Below, piece by piece: positions 25,343 through 34,213 of a DNA stretch of 64,000 nucleotides. Both the position numbers and the translations under genes were made by a program. Source of the DNA: BOG-908 sp964244615. GTDB taxonomy: Bacteria; Pseudomonadota; Alphaproteobacteria; Acetobacterales; Acetobacteraceae. The notes beneath the pieces are model-generated. The model was given only the letters and a program-made list of their open reading frames with translations. It was not told the DNA's origin and did no database searches. Location: assembly GCA_964244615.1 (NCBI GenBank), contig CAXTJP010000002.1:24895-88894 (forward strand), read 5' to 3'. The stretch's first letter is position 1; each line of letters opens with the position of its first letter.

Positions 25343-26473
25343 ATGGCAAAGGCAGATTATTACGCGACTCTTGAGGTCGCGCGGGATTGTGGCGCGGAGG
25401 ACCTGAAAAAGGCGTACCGCAAGCTGGCGATGAAGTTCCACCCGGACCGCAACCCGGGCGACAAGGGTGCCGAAGCGCGGTTCAAGGAAGTCAGCGAGGC
25501 CTACGAGGTTCTCAAGGACGACCAGAAGCGCGGCGCCTACGACCGGTTTGGCCATGCCGCCTTCGAGCAGGGCGGGCCGGCTGCCGGCGGCTTCGACTTT
25601 TCGGGCGGCGGCGGCCTGGGCGATATCTTCGACCAGATGTTCGGCGACTTCACCGGCCGTGGCGGCAGGAGCCGCACCCGCTCCGGCGCCGATGTCCAGG
25701 TGCAGGTCGAGATCGACCTGTCCGACGCGTTTGCCGGCACCAAGACCACGGTGCGGGTTCCCACGCGCGTCACCTGCGAGGCCTGCCGCGGCACCGGCTC
25801 GGCCGATGGCAAGGCAGCTTCCGACACCTGCGGCACCTGCAATGGTGCCGGCAAGGTGCGTGCCCAGCAGGGGTTTTTCCTGATCGAGCGTGCCTGCCCC
25901 ACCTGCGGCGGCTCGGGCCGGGTCATCCGAAGCCCGTGCCGGGTGTGCCAGGGTGCCGGGACCGTGCAGCGCGAGCGCTCGCTTCAGGTGACGATCCCCC
26001 CCGGAGTCGAGGACGGCACGCGCATACGCCTGCAGGGCGAGGGCGAGGCAGGCGGCCAGGGCGCGCCGAACGGCGACCTCTACGTCCACGTCGCCCTGCG
26101 CCAGCACGCGCTGTTCCATCGCGAAGGGGCACACATCTTCTGCGAGGTGCCGCTGCGCATGAGCCAGGCGGCGTTGGGCGACGAGATAGAGGTGCCGGCG
26201 ATCGACGGCACCAAGCAGAAAGTGCGCATTCCGGCCGGTACACAGGCCGGGGCACAATTCCGCCTGCGCGGCCGGGGCTTCTCGGTGCTGCGCAGCACCG
26301 CGCGCGGCGACATGGTCATACAGGCCAAGGTGGAAACGCCGCAGCATCTCACACGCCGCCAGCGCGAATTGCTGGAGGAGTTCGAAAGCGAGGCGCGCGG
26401 GCATGGCAAAGGCAGCCCTGAGCACGAAGGGTTCTTTGCCAAGATGAAGGAGTTCCTGGCTGGACGCGACTGA
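25343..26473 (+). CDS. dnaJ: Co-chaperone DnaJ
   Basis: DnaJ stimulates DnaK ATPase and delivers substrates. The 376-residue protein has the J domain with HPDRN (about residues 33-37), a Gly/Phe-rich segment (FDFSGGGGLGDIF), four zinc-binding repeats (CEACRGTG, CGTCNGAG, CPTCGGSG, CRVCQGAG) and the C-terminal substrate domains. An AGGGG site precedes the ATG. It sits 85 bases after dnaK. Confidence 0.97.
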   Translation: MAKADYYATLEVARDCGAEDLKKAYRKLAMKFHPDRNPGDKGAEARFKEVSEAYEVLKDDQKRGAYDRFGHAAFEQGGPAAGGFDFSGGGGLGDIFDQMFGDFTGRGGRSRTRSGADVQVQVEIDLSDAFAGTKTTVRVPTRVTCEACRGTGSADGKAASDTCGTCNGAGKVRAQQGFFLIERACPTCGGSGRVIRSPCRVCQGAGTVQRERSLQVTIPPGVEDGTRIRLQGEGEAGGQGAPNGDLYVHVALRQHALFHREGAHIFCEVPLRMSQAALGDEIEVPAIDGTKQKVRIPAGTQAGAQFRLRGRGFSVLRSTARGDMVIQAKVETPQHLTRRQRELLEEFESEARGHGKGSPEHEGFFAKMKEFLAGRD

Positions 26474-26619
26474 GGCTGTTGCGTTACTGCATCGATCTAC
26501 GACCGTCTCACAGCTGCGTGACTTCTTGACTTGACAGTTGCCGTGCCGCCACGCCGATCAATATGATTTCTGGCACCAGGTCGAGGCGCAACCCCCCGCG
26601 CTGGCGGCAGGTGTCATAA

Positions 26620-26656
26620 GGCGGCGCAGTCCCCCCGGCTGCGCCGCCATCGTTTT
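26620..26656 (+). terminator. Probable terminator of the dnaK-dnaJ unit
   Basis: A 10-bp perfect stem (GGCGGCGCAG at 26620-26629, CTGCGCCGCC at 26639-26648) with a nine-base loop is followed by ATCGTTTT. It lies in the 230-base gap between dnaJ and dapB, which otherwise shows nothing I can name. It is a good intrinsic terminator for the preceding unit. Confidence 0.7.
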
Positions 26657-26703
26657 GTCACCTCCGCCTACCGCCGGTGCGCCGCCTGCGATATCAGGGG
26701 CGC

Positions 26704-27474
26704 ATGCGTATTGGCGTCGCTGGAATATCGGGCCGTATGGGCCGGCTCGTTGCGAAGGCCGTGCCGGAAGCCGGCGCCATCCTCGTCGGCGGTGTCTCAC
26801 GAAATGCCGGGCCGGATGGCTCTGCAGCCTATCGTTCGCTGCTTCTGCTGGCGGCCGATTGCGATGTCATCGTCGACTTCACCACGGCCCAAGCCGTGCC
26901 GGCGCACGCGGACGCGGTCTGCGCGGGGCGGGCGGCCTGGGTGCTTGGCACCACTGGTCTTTCACCCGCCAATTTCGACGCCGTGCGCAGGGCGGCCGCG
27001 CAGGTGGCCGTGGTTCACGCCGCCAATTTCTCGCCGGGGATGGCCCTGGTGCTGGCCCTGGCACAGCGTCTGGCCAGCGCGCTGCCGGCGGAGGAGTACG
27101 ACGCGGAGATCCTCGAGATGCATCACCGCGACAAGCAGGATGCGCCCTCCGGAACGGCGATTGCCCTGGGGCAGGCCGTTGCCGACGCGCGCGGCGTGGT
27201 GCTGGAGACGATGGCGCCGCCCCGGCAAGGGCCGCGTCGGCCGGGCACCATCGGCATGGCCAGCCTTCGCGGCGGCACCGTCGTGGGCGACCACACCCTG
27301 CTGTTCGCCGGCGATAGCGAACACATCTCCCTCTCGCACCGCGCGCTCGACCGTGCCGTGTTCGCGCGCGGCGCGGTGCGTGCTGCCCTGTGGGTCGGTC
27401 ACGGCCGCGGCCCCGGGCTCTACGGCATGAACGACGTGCTTGGCCTGAACGACGAGAAAGACTCCGATCGATGA
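26704..27474 (+). CDS. dapB: 4-hydroxy-tetrahydrodipicolinate reductase
   Basis: DapB reduces the dihydrodipicolinate intermediate of lysine and diaminopimelate synthesis with NAD(P)H. The 256-residue protein has the Rossmann motif GVAGISGRMGR at the N-terminus, the catalytic EMHHRDKQDAPSGTA segment, and the closing GLYGMNDVLGL. I start at the ATG at 26704 (MRIGVAG). Its stop overlaps the next gene in an ATGA junction. Confidence 0.95.
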   Translation: MRIGVAGISGRMGRLVAKAVPEAGAILVGGVSRNAGPDGSAAYRSLLLLAADCDVIVDFTTAQAVPAHADAVCAGRAAWVLGTTGLSPANFDAVRRAAAQVAVVHAANFSPGMALVLALAQRLASALPAEEYDAEILEMHHRDKQDAPSGTAIALGQAVADARGVVLETMAPPRQGPRRPGTIGMASLRGGTVVGDHTLLFAGDSEHISLSHRALDRAVFARGAVRAALWVGHGRGPGLYGMNDVLGLNDEKDSDR

Positions 27475-28529
27475 ATTTTGCCAGCGACAACACTGCCCCG
27501 GTCTCGCCCGAGATCCTGCAGGCAATGGCGCAGGCCAGTGCCGGCACCGTCGCCTCCTACGGCGCCGACCCGCTGACCGCCCGCCTGCGCACCAGGATGC
27601 GGGAGGTGTTCGAGACCGACCTCGTCGTCTTCCCGGTCGCCACCGGCACGGCGGCCAACGCCCTCGCCCTGGCCACCGTGGTCCATCCGTTCGGCGCCGT
27701 GCTCTGCTACGACGAGGCGCACATCGCCACCGACGAGTGCGGCGCGCCCGAGTTCTACATGGGAGGCGCCAAGCTCGTGACCCTGCCGTCCCGGGACGGC
27801 CGGATTGCACCGGAGCAGGTGGAGGCGGCCATGGCGCGGGCCGAGGATGGCGGCGTGCACCACGTCATGCCCGAGGCTGTCAGCATCACGCAATCCACCG
27901 AGTGGGGCACGGTCTATGCCGCCGGCGAGGTGGCCGCCGTCGCGGAGGCTTGCCGCAGCCGCAGCCTGACGCTGCACATGGACGGAGCCCGCTTCGCCAA
28001 CGCCCTGTCGCATCTGGGCTGCTCGCCCGCCGACCTCACCTGGCGCGCCGGGGTGGACATATTGTCGTTCGGCGCCACCAAGAACGGCGCGATGGCGGCC
28101 GAGGCCGTGGTGTTCTTCGATCCGGCCCTGGCCGCCGGCTTCGAGCGGCGGCGCAAGCGTGCCGGCCAACTCTGGTCCAAGCAGCGCTTCCTCTCGGCGC
28201 AACTCCTCGCCTATCTCGAGGACGACCTCTGGCTGCGCAACGCCGCCCACGCCAACGCGATGGCCGCCCTGCTGGCGCGCGGCCTGTCGGGGATGCCGGC
28301 GGTGCGGGTGATGCAGAAGGTTCAGGCCAACGAGCTGTTCGTGGCCATGCCCGAGCGCCTGATCCTGGCGCTGGAGGCCGAGGGCGCGGTGTTCTATCGG
28401 TGGATCGAGGTGCCCGGCGAAAGCCGGCCGATCATCCGTCTGGTCACGTCTTTCAATACCGCCGAGGACGAGGTGCATCGTTTCCTCGCGCTTGCGGAGC
28501 AGCTCGCGGCCGCCGGCGTTCCTGCCTGA
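27471..28529 (+). CDS. Low-specificity threonine aldolase-like PLP enzyme
   Basis: The 352-residue protein is a fold-type I PLP enzyme of the threonine aldolase/beta-eliminating lyase family. It has the N-terminal SDNTAPVSPEI, the glycine-rich PVATGTAANALAL, the PLP-aspartate in LHMDGARFANAL and the Schiff-base lysine in FGATKNGAMAAEAV. Such enzymes cleave threonine to glycine and acetaldehyde. It overlaps dapB by four bases, so the two are translationally coupled, though there is no obvious shared pathway. Confidence 0.9.
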   Translation: MNFASDNTAPVSPEILQAMAQASAGTVASYGADPLTARLRTRMREVFETDLVVFPVATGTAANALALATVVHPFGAVLCYDEAHIATDECGAPEFYMGGAKLVTLPSRDGRIAPEQVEAAMARAEDGGVHHVMPEAVSITQSTEWGTVYAAGEVAAVAEACRSRSLTLHMDGARFANALSHLGCSPADLTWRAGVDILSFGATKNGAMAAEAVVFFDPALAAGFERRRKRAGQLWSKQRFLSAQLLAYLEDDLWLRNAAHANAMAALLARGLSGMPAVRVMQKVQANELFVAMPERLILALEAEGAVFYRWIEVPGESRPIIRLVTSFNTAEDEVHRFLALAEQLAAAGVPA

Positions 28530-28542
28530 TTGCGGCGGGCTC

Positions 28543-29943
28543 GTGCGGCTGACCAGGGCGTTTCCGGTTTGGGGTGCTGCGCGGCACGCCGCCTGGCTTG
28601 GCTTCGGTCTTTGGCTGGCCTTGCCCAACTCGGCAGCGGCCCAGACCGGCCCGGTCACCACGCCCGACACATCCGGGCAGCCTGCCTCGCCCAGCGATCC
28701 TGCACCCGAGGCCTGGGCGGTCCACGGACAGGCGACGTTCGTGGACCAGTATCACCCTGCGTTCCGCTCCACGGTTCGCGGACCCAACAGCCTGGATCCC
28801 GGCAGTCGGGGCGACGAGACGTTCGACGCCACGCTGTTTGCCGGGCTCCGCCTCTGGCGCGGGGCCGAGCTATGGGTCAGCCCGGAGATCGACCAGGGGT
28901 TCGGCCTGGACAACACCTTGGGGGTCGCAGCATTTCCGAGCGCCGAGGCCTACAAGGTTGGCGCCGAAGCGCCCTACGTCCGGGTGCCGCGGCTGTTCCT
29001 GCGCCAGACGATCGATCTCGGCGGCGCGGCCGAGCGGATCGACCCCGACCTCGCCACTCTGGGCGGCCGGCAGACCGCGGACCGTCTGGTGGTGACCCTG
29101 GGCAAGTTCAGCGTCGGCGACGTGTTCGACACCAACGCCTATGCCCACGACCCGCGGCAGGATTTCCTCAACTGGGCGCTGGTCGATACCGGAACGTTCG
29201 ACTACGCGGCAGACGCCTGGGGCTACACCTACGGCGTTGCGGCCGAGTGGTACCAGGACTGGTGGACGCTGCGCGCCGGCGGCTTCGCGCTGTCCCGCGT
29301 GCCCAACAGCGCCGCCCTCGACACGAGCGGCGACCAGGTCCAGTTCGTCGCCGAAGCCGAGGAGCGGCACACGATCCTCGGCCGTGCCGGCAAGCTGAAG
29401 CTGCTCGGCTTTCTCACGCGCGGCCGCATGGGCGATTACGGCGACGCGCTGGCCCTGGCGGACGCGACCGGGACGACGCCTAGCGTCGCCGCCGTCCGGC
29501 AGTACAGTAGCCGCACCGGGTTCGCCCTGAACCTGGAACAGTCGCTGACCGACACGCTCGGCCTGTTCGCCCACGCCGGCATCGACGAGGGCGGGCGCGA
29601 GCCTTACGAGTTCACCGACGTGGACCGCACGTTGGCCGTCGGCCTGTCCTTGCAGGGGCACGCCTGGGGACGGCCGGACGACACGGTCGGGCTGGCGACG
29701 GTGCTGGACGGTCTGTCGCGGCGCCACAGGGCCTACCTCGCCGCGGGCGGGCTCGGCATCCTGGTGGGCGATGGCAGCCTTCCCAGTGCCGGCCTCGAAC
29801 AGGCGGTGGAGACCTACTACCGCTACGCCGTGACCGCGCACGTGCAGCTGAGCGCCGATTACCAGTTCATCAACAACCCCGCGTACGATCGCGACCGCGG
29901 ACCGGTGTCCGTGCTCGCCCTGCGCCTGCACGTTCAATACTGA
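28543..29943 (+). CDS. Carbohydrate-selective porin, OprB-like
   Basis: The product of about 466 residues starts with a GTG at 28543 and a signal peptide ending in SAAAQ. The mature part is a beta-barrel: WAVHGQATFVDQYHPAFRS, the LWRGAELWVSPEIDQGFGLDN segment, GGRQTADRLVVTLGKFSVGDVFD, and an aromatic last strand LALRLHVQY. This matches the OprB family of outer-membrane sugar porins. It begins 13 bases after the aldolase gene, so it is probably read from the same transcript. Confidence 0.85.
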   Translation: MRLTRAFPVWGAARHAAWLGFGLWLALPNSAAAQTGPVTTPDTSGQPASPSDPAPEAWAVHGQATFVDQYHPAFRSTVRGPNSLDPGSRGDETFDATLFAGLRLWRGAELWVSPEIDQGFGLDNTLGVAAFPSAEAYKVGAEAPYVRVPRLFLRQTIDLGGAAERIDPDLATLGGRQTADRLVVTLGKFSVGDVFDTNAYAHDPRQDFLNWALVDTGTFDYAADAWGYTYGVAAEWYQDWWTLRAGGFALSRVPNSAALDTSGDQVQFVAEAEERHTILGRAGKLKLLGFLTRGRMGDYGDALALADATGTTPSVAAVRQYSSRTGFALNLEQSLTDTLGLFAHAGIDEGGREPYEFTDVDRTLAVGLSLQGHAWGRPDDTVGLATVLDGLSRRHRAYLAAGGLGILVGDGSLPSAGLEQAVETYYRYAVTAHVQLSADYQFINNPAYDRDRGPVSVLALRLHVQY

Positions 29944-30109
29944 GCGGCATTTCAGATAGTTTCTTTATGCGAAAGCTTCGTAGATGAAGCCAGGCCCCGC
30001 GCCCGGGCTGAGTGGCACAGCATCTGCTTGTGCTGGAACTGCTTGTGTCGACATCGCAACTGTGGCCTGCGCGCGGCCGCACGTAGAAACGATTGAGGAT
30101 GAAACGAAG

Positions 30110-31345
30110 ATGCTCAGAACACGTGCAGGCACCGTCGCCATCGGCGCAATGATGAGCGTAACCGGCGCTGCCTGGGCACAGACGCCGGCGACCCCCGCGC
30201 CGGCACCCCCCGCCGTGGCGCCCGCATCCTCGGCTCCGGCCGCCCCTGCCACGGTGACGTTGCCCGTGCCCGGCATGGCGGGTTCGCTCGCCTTCAGCTC
30301 GCCGCCCACCGCGCTCGACACCGGCGTGCTCGGCAAGTGGTACGTGGACGGCGTGCTGTCGGGCTTGGGCCTGGTGCAGAGCAACGCGGTCCAGACGGAC
30401 AAGACGGGCCTGGCCGACATCAGCAACGGGCAGGTCTTCATCCAGAAGATCGACGGCGTCATCCAATTCTACGCCCAGGTCGGCGCGTACTCCATTCCCG
30501 ACCTCGGGACGCCCTACAGCCACCTGACCGACACCAGCAACGCGCTGCACAACTTCTTCAGCGCCGTGCCGCAGGCTTTCCTGAAGATCGTGCCCACGGG
30601 CAATTTCTCGATCGAGGCCGGCAAGCTGCCGACGCTGATCGGCGCCGAGTACACCTTCGATTTCGAGAACTTCAACATCGAGCGTGGCTTGCTCTGGAAC
30701 CAGGAGCCCGCCGTCAGCCGCGGCGTGCAGGCCAACTACACGGTCGGGCCGGTCACCCTCAGCCTGTCGCTGAACGACGGCTACTACTCCGACCGCTACA
30801 ACTGGCTGTCCGGCTCGGCTACCTGGGTCATCAACCCCACCAACACGCTGGTGTTCGCCGCCGGCGGCAACCTCGGCCGTACCGGTTACGGCACGATCGC
30901 CACACCGCTCGCGCAGAACAACAGCTCGATCTACAACCTGATCTACACCTACAACAACGCGCCGCTCACCATCACCCCCTACCTTCAGTACAGCCACGTG
31001 GATGCCAACCAGTCGATCGGCATCCTCAAGAGCGCCAACACCTATTCCGGCGCGGTCATCGCCAATTACGTGTTCACCCCGAAGATACAGCTGGCCGCCC
31101 GCGCGGAGTACATACAGACCGACGGCAGCGCCAACGACAGCAACGCCACCAACCTGCTCTACGGCGCAGGCAGCGGCGCGTTCTCGTTCACCCTCACGCC
31201 CACCTACACGATCAACCACTTCTTCGTACGCGCCGACGCGTCGGTGGTGGCCGTCACCAGCCTGCAGGACGGCGACGGCTTCGGCCATAACGGCGACCAG
31301 AACACGCAATTCCGCGGCTTGCTGGAAGGCGGGATCATCTTCTAG
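30110..31345 (+). CDS. Outer-membrane beta-barrel protein (BBP2/porin type)
   Basis: The 411-residue product has a signal peptide (MLRTRAGTVAIGAMMSVTGAAWA), a 40-residue Ala/Pro-rich linker and a barrel domain with VFIQKIDGVIQFYAQVGAYSIPDLG, KLPTLIGAEYTFDFENFNIERG, LNDGYYSDRYNWLSG and the terminal GLLEGGIIF. This resembles the putative beta-barrel porin-2 family common in alphaproteobacteria. The transported solute is unknown. It has its own 166-base upstream region. Directly after its stop there is a short GAGCGGGATGATTTT motif and then IS remnants. Confidence 0.83.
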   Translation: MLRTRAGTVAIGAMMSVTGAAWAQTPATPAPAPPAVAPASSAPAAPATVTLPVPGMAGSLAFSSPPTALDTGVLGKWYVDGVLSGLGLVQSNAVQTDKTGLADISNGQVFIQKIDGVIQFYAQVGAYSIPDLGTPYSHLTDTSNALHNFFSAVPQAFLKIVPTGNFSIEAGKLPTLIGAEYTFDFENFNIERGLLWNQEPAVSRGVQANYTVGPVTLSLSLNDGYYSDRYNWLSGSATWVINPTNTLVFAAGGNLGRTGYGTIATPLAQNNSSIYNLIYTYNNAPLTITPYLQYSHVDANQSIGILKSANTYSGAVIANYVFTPKIQLAARAEYIQTDGSANDSNATNLLYGAGSGAFSFTLTPTYTINHFFVRADASVVAVTSLQDGDGFGHNGDQNTQFRGLLEGGIIF

Positions 31346-31403
31346 AGCGGGATGATTTTGTCTTGAATCAGGGATTCGCCGACGCGGTGACGTTCGGTGC
31401 CGC

Positions 31404-31640
31404 TTGCGCTGCAATCGGATCGATGCCCCATGCATGTTCGACGGCCCGATCAACGCCAGAAGCTTTCTGGCCTATGTCAGCCAGGCGCTGATCCCGACGC
31501 TAATTGCAGGCGATATCGTCGTCCTCGACAATCTCGGCAGTCACAAGGGCGACGCTGTCCGTGCCGCCATCCGCGCTGTTGGCGCGCGGCTGGTGTTCCC
31601 GCCCCCCTACAGCCCGGACCTGAACCCGATTGAGCAGGTG
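31404..31640 (+). pseudogene. IS630-family transposase fragment (C-terminal half)
   Basis: The frame encodes the end of an IS630/Tc1-type DDE transposase: DAPCMFDGPINARSF, the second catalytic aspartate in VVLDNLGSHKG and the final acidic motif PPPYSPDLNPIEQ. The N-terminal half and the normal C-terminus after EQV are missing, so it is a dead remnant. The remaining 100 bases to 31746 hold nothing I recognise. It marks the left side of the decayed patch. Confidence 0.85.
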
Positions 31641-31746
31641 TTGCAAAGATGCGCTCGGTCAGTCACACGGTTTGTGCAGGGGCTGCGGCCTTGATGGAGC
31701 GGGCTTGCGTCCCGCCCGCCGGGCGCCGCGGCGCGCGTCTGCCGGA

Positions 31747-32358
31747 CTACTGCTTCGGCAGGAGCGTCGGGATGCCGGATGGGTCGATATTGTACTCCTG
31801 GGTGGCAGGTTGCTGGTCGGTTCCGGGAGCGAAGAGCCAGTGGACGGACAGGGTCATGCTGTCGGGCGCCCATCGCAGGCCGTCGGATGCCAGTTCCACG
31901 TTGTCGCGGCAGCTCGCCAGCTTCAGGCGCAGCATTTGCCGCAGGAGCTGCCCGGAGACCACGAGCACGCGCAGGAACTGCTCCTCGCCGGCGCGGCAGT
32001 ACGAGAGCCCGCCGGGCACGGAGGGATAGCCGTCCGTTATGATGAAGGCGCGGCCTTCGACCTCCGCAATCGCGGCGAGGTCGAGTAGCGGGGCGGACGG
32101 TGCCACGTCCTGGTCCCGGTCCAGCTCGACCGAGACAGGCGCTCCCTGAGCCTGGCTGAGGGTTAGCGTCGTCGTCTCCGGCCCGCTCGACAGCCTGACC
32201 GTCCGACCCGACGGCAGCATCACCGTCTTCCAGTCCTGTTCGATTGCCGGTCCACCTTGAGCCCTCGCCTGAGGAGCGAGCAAGGCGCAAGCTGCCAGAG
32301 CGGGGGCAATTTTGCAAAAGGTCCTAACGAAGCACCGCGTCCGCAGAGCAAACTCCAT
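31747..32358 (-). CDS. Secreted hypothetical protein, possible immunity protein
   Basis: This 203-residue protein starts at the ATG at 32358 and carries a clear signal peptide (MEFALRTRCF ... LAPQARA). The mature protein has alternating strands (GRTVRLSSGPETTTLTLSQ, GRAFIITDGYP) and two or three cysteines (SYCRAG, LASCRDN) that could form disulphides. I do not recognise the family. It overlaps the end of the broken lysozyme-like gene upstream by 35 bases, so the two were probably co-expressed. A periplasmic immunity role is a guess from that pairing. Confidence 0.65.
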   Translation of the reverse strand: MEFALRTRCFVRTFCKIAPALAACALLAPQARAQGGPAIEQDWKTVMLPSGRTVRLSSGPETTTLTLSQAQGAPVSVELDRDQDVAPSAPLLDLAAIAEVEGRAFIITDGYPSVPGGLSYCRAGEEQFLRVLVVSGQLLRQMLRLKLASCRDNVELASDGLRWAPDSMTLSVHWLFAPGTDQQPATQEYNIDPSGIPTLLPKQ

Positions 32359-33147
32359 AGTACCGCCAATGGGCATTGCTAGCCGGCGCCGACCTGTAGC
32401 TCGCCGCATCCCGCTTATGGAGGTCGGCTTCCGACTTCCCATTGTTCTTGGCAACGGTCATGTCCCAGCCGATGTTGCCGGTTTGGGAGTCGCACAGCAC
32501 GTTCGGGTTTCGCACCCACGCCTTCGCGGTTGCGTCCCAGGCGTGATAGCTGCCGCCGTTCTACCGGCACACCGCCTCATACTGGAGTTGGTCCGCCGTG
32601 TAGGTGCCGTTCTGCGACAGGTAGGTCTTCGCGGTTGAGACCTTCTGGCCGAACAGCTTGATCCCGCTGTCCACGTTGAGCTTCCAATTCCAGACCTCGT
32701 CGTAGGACGGCGGCGGGCTGGTGAGCTGGGCCATTCCGTAGCCATTGTCGAACGAATTGATGGGCTCCCCTGACATGTTGGAGTGCCTCATTTTAGACTT
32801 GTGGGAAAGAATCTTGTCGAATCCGTCAGCATGCTTGAGTTGGACGTAGGTGGTGACGTCGGCGGCCTGCGGGTTGGTCCCCTTGATCTTGACCGAGACC
32901 GTGGCGGAGCCCGCGGCGGAGCTGGCCTCAACCGTCAGCGTGCCGCCGTAGTTGGAGATGGTCGCCTGGCGTCCCACTCGTTCGCGGCCGTCGTCTCCGT
33001 GCCGGACTGGCTGAAGGTCAGCCAAGCAATCTTCCATTTGCATACGTGCTGCCCAGTTCCGTCGGTTTTGAACCTGATGCTGGGCCAAGTCGGGTCGCCG
33101 GTGACCTGGAACTCCGCGCCGGTCGCGGGACTGATCTTGAGGGGCAT
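32324..33147 (-). pseudogene. Broken lytic transglycosylase/lysozyme-like gene
   Basis: Starting at the ATG at 33147 with an upstream AAGGGAG, the frame encodes MPLKISPATGAEFQVTGDP. It shifts by one base near 32960 (after ANEWDA), then continues through VKIKGTNPQAAD, SFDNGYGMAQLTSPPP and VWNWKLNVDSGIKLFG. It hits an in-frame TAG at 32561-32563, where R-Y-NGG would be expected before NGGSYHAWD, and runs on to the stop at 32324. The middle segment resembles goose-type or SLT peptidoglycan hydrolases. The place where I expect a catalytic ES reads KS, one base change away. It is a relic of about 275 codons. Confidence 0.75.
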
Positions 33148-33351
33148 CGGAAGGAACTCCCTTCGCATGAGAGGTGCAGTGACCCGGCGCGTGAGACTGA
33201 CTTGTCGGCATTCCTGGACGCCTGGCACTCGCCCAGCCGTTACGGAATGAACTACGGAGCGGCCGGCCGTGCAACGAATGCCAGCAGGCTGCTGAAAAAC
33301 TTCTCGCTGGTAATCGTCGGACGTGAGTCGCTGGGATGACAGCGGAGAACG

Positions 33352-33795
33352 GTGATGCGGGGCGGCGACGAGCAGACAGGTGCCTTGTTCAGCTACGTGA
33401 GTTGCGAGGCGCGAGTGCCTGCGAACCATCCGCTTCGGCTGATCCGCGCCGTGGTGGACGAGGCACTCGACGTGCTGTCACCGGAGTTCGACGGGCTGTA
33501 TGCGCGGGTGGGGGCGCCCCGGCATCGCGCCGGAAAAGCTGCTGCGGGCATTGCTGCTGCAGGCATTCTACTCCATCCGGTCCGAACGGCAGCTGATGGA
33601 GCAGCTGGACTACAACCTGCTGTTCCGCTGGTTTGTGGGCTTGTCGATGGACGCGCCGGTCTGGGACGCCAGCACCTTCAGCAAGAACCGCGACCGCCTG
33701 CTGGACGGCGACGTGGCGCAGGATCTGCTGGCGGCTGTGGTCGCGCAGCCTCGGGGTCAAGGCGCTGATGTCGCACGAGCACGTTGTGCCGGTAG
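33352..33795 (+). pseudogene. IS5/IS1182-type transposase fragment, frameshifted
   Basis: The N-terminal part of an IS5- or IS1182-like transposase is spread over frames. FSYVSCEARVPANHPLR is in the first frame. APEKLLRALLLQAFYSIRSE and LDYNLLFRWFVGLSMD, with TFSKNRDRLL, are in the second from about 33505. A short VKALMSHEHV piece follows in a third. The catalytic core after about residue 130 is missing. It is clearly inactive. The following 150 bases to 33940 contain no coding signal I can support. Confidence 0.82.
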
Positions 33796-33942
33796 CAAGC
33801 GTAGGGCGGAAAAGCGCAGCGCCTTCCGCCGCTTCTGACTCTCGACAGACACGCTACACGACTTGGTTCATGGCACGTTTGGTCCTCCGAAGCTTTCGGC
33901 TATGGACGCAACTTTTCCGCTGCACGCTTCCTGTGGCGGAGA

Positions 33943-34160
33943 ATGCTTCGCTTTTCCGCCCGACTTTGCTGGCTGCCACACTACAGCCCCGACCTGAACC
34001 CGATCGAGCAGGCCTTCTCCACACCTAAAACCTGGCCGAGAAAGGAACGCACGCACCCTGGCACACACTACAACCTGCTTTGGCAAACTGCTCCACCACG
34101 TCACCTCGCAAGAATGCGCCAACTGGTTACTGGTCGGATGTCTGCAGAAACCTCCGCGAC
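33943..34160 (+). pseudogene. IS630-family transposase fragment (3' end)
   Basis: A second IS630 remnant: LPHYSPDLNPIEQAFS in one frame, then after a shift near 34060 the C-terminal helix LLHHVTSQECANWLLVG. Only the last part of the transposase remains. It runs directly into copy 2 of the dispersed palindrome. Confidence 0.75.
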
Positions 34161-34206
34161 AGCATAACCAAAAGTTTTTTGCTTCTTTTCCCCAAAGAAG
34201 GCCTTT
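34131..34206 (+). repeat. Dispersed palindrome, copy 2
   Basis: The core AAAAGTTTTTTGCTTCTTTT is followed by CCCCAAAGAAGG, which can fold back on it. The 5' flank CTGCAGAAACCTCCGCGACAGCA is shared in near-identical form with copies 3 and 4. It lies between the IS630 remnant and the 3' end of the MFS gene, and could end transcription of that gene. Confidence 0.65.
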
Positions 34207-34213
34207 TCCACCC

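Noticed and set aside
26474..26703. Possible tRNA or small RNA in the dnaJ-dapB gap
   Set aside because: Only a terminator hairpin is visible; no cloverleaf arms or conserved TTCGA loop.
29944..30109. Promoter search ahead of the outer-membrane barrel gene
   Set aside because: No -35/-10 pair with acceptable spacing stands out, so none is reported.
34143..34206. Short peptide frames starting MNKS or KSF at the palindromic repeats
   Set aside because: The frames come from the repeat itself (TTTTGCTTCTTTT), differ between copies, and lack ribosome-binding sites.
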